Of a stretch of 9,542 nt of DNA, positions 6,081 through 9,542 are shown piece after piece (the stretch's first letter is position 1; each line of letters starts with the position of its first letter). The stretch spans positions 1-9,542 of the forward strand of contig JAOZSC010000068.1 of the NCBI GenBank assembly GCA_029939875.1. The letters run 5' to 3'. Origin of the DNA: Desulfobacterales bacterium. GTDB taxonomy: Bacteria; Desulfobacterota; Desulfobacteria; Desulfobacterales; JAFDCJ01. Below the pieces are notes generated by a model. The model saw nothing but the letters and a program-made list of their open reading frames with translations, had not been told where the DNA came from and made no database searches. Position numbers and translations under genes: made by a program.

Positions 6081-8873
6081 CTAGATGTTGGTGCGCTGCT
6101 CCAGAGTTACGATACGCGGGGTGATGAATATCAGCAGTTCGTTTTTGGTGTCGGTGTCGCTGTTGGATTTAAACAGCCAGCCCATCACCCCGACCCTGCG
6201 CAGTCCGGGAATTCCCTTTTCATCCTTGCTGATGGTGGATTTAACGATGCCGCCGATGACAATGGTATCGCCGTCGTCCACCAGCAATTCGGTTTCGGCT
6301 TCGTTGGTGGTAAGGGCCGGACCTGCTGCGGTCATCTGCGCAATATCGTTTTTAGTGATAAAAATCTTCAACGAAATGCGGTGGTCCGGGGTAACATTGG
6401 GGGTGACTTCCAGCAGCAAGTCGACATTTTTGAAGCTTGTCGTGGCATTTCCCGAAGAATCGCGCTCCAGGTACGGCACTTCCAGCCCCTGCTTGATCCG
6501 CGCTTTCTTGTTGTCCAGGGTAACCACCTTGGGCGATGAAATGATGTTGGTCTTGCCCTCGCTCTCACTGGCTTCCAGCTTGGCGTCGACAATTGAAAAC
6601 GGCGTGCCGGCGAGCTTTTGAAAGGTAAAGCCGGCCACGGCCGAGGGATCGGCCGCCGGCAGGTTGCTGGCCAGCAGATCGAAGGTCAGATCAGTGCCGT
6701 CGCCAAAAACGTTGTTAATCGGACCGATGGTGATCGTGCCCCAGTCAAAACCGAGATCCCGGGTAAAAGAAGCGTTGGCTTCCACAATTCTGGCCTCGAT
6801 GATGACCTGGGGAGTCACCTTGTCGATTTCAAAAACAACTTCTTTGATCTGCTTAATCTTTTCAGCCGTGTCGGTTACAATCAGCTGGTTGTTGCGGGTG
6901 TCCACACTGGCCTTGCCCCGGCTGGGAGTCAGAATCTGGTTGACATGCGGCAGCACCTCGCTTTGCGCATTGGAGTAGTTAACCGGGATGTAAGCGGTCA
7001 TCAGCGGTTCCAGGGCTTTTTGCTGGGCAATAGCCTGTTGTTCGGCTTTAAACTTGGCCTGTTTGAGCTTTTCCTCCTGGGTCAGGGTGGTGAGGGTAGC
7101 GATGCGAACAATATCGCCTTCCATGGTCACGCCCAGTCCGTTCATCTTGAGAACCAGGTCCAGCACCTGGTCCCAGGGCACCGGTTTTTCCAGTGTCAAG
7201 GTGACTTTGCCGGTGACATTTTTATCAATGGCGAAGTTTTTACCGCTGATCTCCCTTAAGATACGAAAAACGTTTTTGATGTCAGTGTCGTAAAAATCAA
7301 GAGCAATTTTCTCACCGGTGTATTTTGGCCCGGCTGAAATACCCGCCAGGCGCTCTTCCAGCGACAGTTCTTTTTTAGCCGACTTCAGCGCTTTGCCGGC
7401 CGGTTTGCGCTGCCCTGCAACCTGGAAAGAAAGTTTTCCCGGTGCGGTTATTTTTTCAGATCCGGCGCCAGCCGTGCCACCGGCTGCTGCTGATGGCTCA
7501 GCCAGCACCTGCTTCCAGGCCGGAAGTTTGGCGTCCTCATAAGGCCGAGGCGGTATGGAAGAAGGTGAAAAGTTCAGCCGGATCACATTATCGGTTTGTT
7601 TAACGAAATAGGGTACCGCCTGTCGCAGTTCAATGTCGATGACGGTTTGTTTGGCCGTCGGTTCCAGCACCGGTGTGATGCGGTCCACCGCACTTTGAAA
7701 ACGGGTGGTGATCAAGGCCCGTTTGCGGTATTCCGGCAAATTGGTATCCGCCAGTTTTAGCTGCAGCCGTTTGGGACCGATTTTGACAATTTCGTATTCC
7801 ACCGGCCGGGTGGTGCCGATGATGACGGCGGACTTGCCGGCTTCTTCGGCTGAAAAATCAATGCGGTTAAGCCAGGCGGACCTGCTGTACTTGACCGCTG
7901 TCGTCTTCGGCTTTTTTACGGTGGCTTTCGTCTGATCGGCCGGTATTTTTTTCGGTGCAGGCTTTACCGCCGACGCCTGGGCCCTGGGAGTACCGACCTT
8001 TTTCGTCGCCGCGGGAGCCGCTGCGCCCACGTGGATGAGCAGGCCATTGTCCACCGGCGATGCCGAGTATTTTGTAAGATATTTTTTTTGGGTTTCCAGT
8101 ACAACACGCACCTTGTCCGGGTGACCGAAATGACGAACCCGGCTGACCTTATCAGATTTTACCGCGATGCGCTGCTCTCCCTTGAACGGGCTTTTCAGGC
8201 CGTACAGGTCGTAGACAATGCGGGCAGGCGTTTCGCTAATTGTAAAGGACTTATATTTTGTTATGGTTCCGTTGGCCTTAACCTTTATCACCACGCTGCT
8301 TTTCAGCACAGTGGCAGTCACGGCGGTTATGCGGGTGGCCGGTCCAGTTGCTGGTTTTTGTTGCGGTTGAGGTTTGTCAACAGCTTTTTCATTCGCCGTT
8401 GTTTGAGATGCCGTTTCGGCGGCCGCCGGTGCGGTTTTTGGAAACACGATGTGCAGACCGCTTTCATCCACCGAGATGTCATAGGGCAAATCTTTTTTCA
8501 GGGCGATGAAAATGCGGGCCGTCTGTTCGTTTTCTTCAATTTGCGTAGCCCGGATGGAACTGACGGCATCGTTTTGGGTCGGGTAATAGACGGGCTTGAT
8601 ATTATCCAGGACGGTAGCGGGAAAGTGAAAAAGGACCCCCCTCGGAAAGGCCTGCTTGATAGCCGTATAGATCAGCCTGCCATCACCTTTTACCGTTACG
8701 ATGGTCGCATCGATATTTTCACTGGTGACAATATCGGTGATCCGCCTGGCATCTTCGGCACTTTTGATATTGGCCCCATTTTGTGAGGCACAGCCTGCCA
8801 GCAATGCCGTTGTAAGGATAATAAAAATACCCAGTTGAACGGGCCCGGTTAATTTGGTGATAAAATCACGCAT
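6081..8873 (-). CDS. pilQ: Type IV pilus secretin PilQ, with predicted lipoprotein signal
   Basis: PilQ forms the gated outer-membrane channel through which type IV pili emerge. From ATG 8873 the protein is 930 residues. The signal ends in a lipobox, L25-A-G-C28. Three AMIN (peptidoglycan-binding) domains follow at about 55-147, 180-283 and 335-437, separated by Ala/Lys/Pro-rich linkers. An STN-type N0 domain lies at about 521-592, an N1-type secretin_N domain at about 625-690, and the secretin beta-barrel domain at about 695-925, ending FITPRIV. Family hallmarks are the EVPY segment (798-801) and the VDDGDTIVIGG strand region (865-875). The frame is open 43 codons further upstream, but GGAGAG 7 bases before ATG 8873, the signal peptide at this start, and overlap of the extension with pilP all select 8873. 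It follows pilP by one base and ends before a shared terminator. Confidence 0.96.
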   Translation of the reverse strand: MRDFITKLTGPVQLGIFIILTTALLAGCASQNGANIKSAEDARRITDIVTSENIDATIVTVKGDGRLIYTAIKQAFPRGVLFHFPATVLDNIKPVYYPTQNDAVSSIRATQIEENEQTARIFIALKKDLPYDISVDESGLHIVFPKTAPAAAETASQTTANEKAVDKPQPQQKPATGPATRITAVTATVLKSSVVIKVKANGTITKYKSFTISETPARIVYDLYGLKSPFKGEQRIAVKSDKVSRVRHFGHPDKVRVVLETQKKYLTKYSASPVDNGLLIHVGAAAPAATKKVGTPRAQASAVKPAPKKIPADQTKATVKKPKTTAVKYSRSAWLNRIDFSAEEAGKSAVIIGTTRPVEYEIVKIGPKRLQLKLADTNLPEYRKRALITTRFQSAVDRITPVLEPTAKQTVIDIELRQAVPYFVKQTDNVIRLNFSPSSIPPRPYEDAKLPAWKQVLAEPSAAAGGTAGAGSEKITAPGKLSFQVAGQRKPAGKALKSAKKELSLEERLAGISAGPKYTGEKIALDFYDTDIKNVFRILREISGKNFAIDKNVTGKVTLTLEKPVPWDQVLDLVLKMNGLGVTMEGDIVRIATLTTLTQEEKLKQAKFKAEQQAIAQQKALEPLMTAYIPVNYSNAQSEVLPHVNQILTPSRGKASVDTRNNQLIVTDTAEKIKQIKEVVFEIDKVTPQVIIEARIVEANASFTRDLGFDWGTITIGPINNVFGDGTDLTFDLLASNLPAADPSAVAGFTFQKLAGTPFSIVDAKLEASESEGKTNIISSPKVVTLDNKKARIKQGLEVPYLERDSSGNATTSFKNVDLLLEVTPNVTPDHRISLKIFITKNDIAQMTAAGPALTTNEAETELLVDDGDTIVIGGIVKSTISKDEKGIPGLRRVGVMGWLFKSNSDTDTKNELLIFITPRIVTLEQRTNI

Positions 8874-8874
8874 C

Positions 8875-9542
8875 TTAAAACTCTCCAGGGGGTTTGGGAA
8901 GCTTGAGTTCTCTTTGACGGGTTTTCGTTTTTCCGAAAACATCATCAAACTCTTCTTCCACGATAACTTTGTACTTGTTAATCTGAACCACTTTGCCGGC
9001 ATTGGTTCCGACGTAAGTCCCTTTTCTAATAATGTAGCCCTTGCCGGTGGATTCTTCCACCAGCGCCCGGTTGCCGCTGGCCGCTATGATAATGCCCACC
9101 AGCTTCAACTGGCTTAGGCTAATGCGTTCCAGCGGGGTCCGCGGAAGGCGTTTCTTACGTTGACTTTTTTTAACGACCACCGCTTTTTCCTGGAACAGCG
9201 GCTCAAAGGGATCAATCTTGCCGGTGGGATCATAGGCCGGCGGGCTGCCGTTCGACGATAATTTTAAAATCCCCTTCGGGGCCAAAGCCAGTGACTTGTC
9301 TGCGGAAACCTTGGCAGGTACCGTCCTGGTTTTGGCTGTCCGAAGCCGTTTTTGGGGACTGGCTGGCCGCTGCCTGCCAGCCGACGGTGTCGCTTTGGCA
9401 ACGCGAACCGCTCGGGTCTTGCGCACCCTGACCGTTTTTTTCTGCGGGACGGCAATTTTTTTGCGAACCTCTTTCGGCCGGGCCGGAGTTGAAGCGGACC
9501 GGTCGCATCCCCCAAAAAACAGGAATATGCAAATAATACAGA
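8875..9542 (-). CDS. pilP: Type IV pilus assembly lipoprotein PilP (5' end beyond window)
   Basis: PilP is an inner-membrane lipoprotein that connects the PilN-PilO platform with the PilQ secretin. The frame stays open to the window edge: the first visible residues are CIICIFLFFGGCDRSAS, a hydrophobic signal core ending in a lipobox F-G-G-C (Cys codon 9507-9505). The true start must therefore lie a few codons beyond 9542, and the internal GTG at 9426 is not the start. About 221 residues are visible. After the lipobox comes a Lys/Arg/Pro-rich linker of roughly 75 residues, then the family's IDPFEPLF segment. The C-terminal PilP beta domain follows (TPLERISLSQLKLVG onward), with the Gly-rich GKGYIIRKGTYVG strand pair. 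The stop is one base before pilQ. The order fits a pilMNOPQ operon whose earlier genes are outside the window. Confidence 0.92.
   Translation of the reverse strand, partial: CIICIFLFFGGCDRSASTPARPKEVRKKIAVPQKKTVRVRKTRAVRVAKATPSAGRQRPASPQKRLRTAKTRTVPAKVSADKSLALAPKGILKLSSNGSPPAYDPTGKIDPFEPLFQEKAVVVKKSQRKKRLPRTPLERISLSQLKLVGIIIAASGNRALVEESTGKGYIIRKGTYVGTNAGKVVQINKYKVIVEEEFDDVFGKTKTRQRELKLPKPPGEF
8881..8886 (-). promoter_or_regulatory. Ribosome binding site fixing the pilQ start
   Basis: GGAGAG on the minus strand sits 7 bases before ATG 8873-8871, inside the last codons of pilP (Gly-Glu of its C-terminus). This spacing is ideal, and it implies translational coupling of pilP and pilQ. Confidence 0.75.

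Noticed and set aside
8031..8786. 251-codon plus-strand open frame opposite the N-terminal half of pilQ
   Set aside because: It is antisense to clearly conserved AMIN domains, with no ribosome site or domain of its own.
8874..9002. 43-residue N-terminal extension of pilQ (start at 9002)
   Set aside because: It overlaps pilP in another frame, lacks a ribosome site, and would bury the lipoprotein signal peptide; GGAGAG before ATG 8873 marks the real start.
1..9542. Mobile elements, CRISPR arrays, tRNA/rRNA genes, toxin-antitoxin or defence genes
   Set aside because: I saw no transposase, integrase, regularly spaced repeats, tRNA-like cloverleaf or defence-type domains; all large frames are accounted for by housekeeping or pilus genes.

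Overview
The window reads as an ordinary chromosomal housekeeping region of a Gram-negative bacterium. The gene set is a PilP-PilQ type IV pilus operon, a six-TPR PilF-like lipoprotein, a single-chain RCK potassium channel, and a zinc-ribbon threonine synthase encoded next to serS. Together with the mixed base composition, this resembles a deltaproteobacterium (Desulfobacterota). That placement is inferred from the style of the proteins; no rRNA or other marker is present.

Layout, left to right. (1) Positions 1-305, minus strand: the N-terminal half of protein-L-isoaspartate O-methyltransferase, cut by the window edge. (2) Positions 306-623: a divergent intergenic region with one plausible promoter for each direction and a 10-bp inverted repeat touching both. 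(3) Positions 624-1622, plus strand: a two-TM, RCK-type potassium channel, ended by a strong intrinsic terminator at 1625-1667. (4) Positions 1666-2253, minus strand: 5-formyltetrahydrofolate cyclo-ligase. Upstream of it, at 2288-2397, lies a stretch able to fold into a long bulged rod, with a good sigma70-like promoter placed to start transcription at the base of the rod. This could be a structured leader or a 6S-like RNA and is the most interesting non-coding signal here. (5) Positions 2421-5995, plus strand: serS, threonine synthase and the PilF-like gene, packed as an apparent operon with a 4-base overlap and a 27-base gap. (6) Positions 6010-6039: a perfect 12-bp hairpin that can terminate both convergent operons. 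(7) Positions 6081-9542, minus strand: the end of a pilus-assembly operon, with pilQ preceded one base upstream by pilP, whose start lies beyond the window.

Functionally, the right half concerns type IV pili. PilQ is the outer-membrane secretin, PilP links it to the inner-membrane platform, and PilF-type TPR lipoproteins help secretins localise and assemble. PilF is encoded in the convergent operon. PilQ itself carries a lipobox, so it may be a self-piloting secretin. The left half holds unrelated housekeeping functions: protein repair, K+ transport, folate salvage, tRNA charging and threonine synthesis. I found no mobile element, CRISPR array, tRNA, rRNA or defence system. Several long antisense open frames exist, but all are shadows of well-conserved genes.
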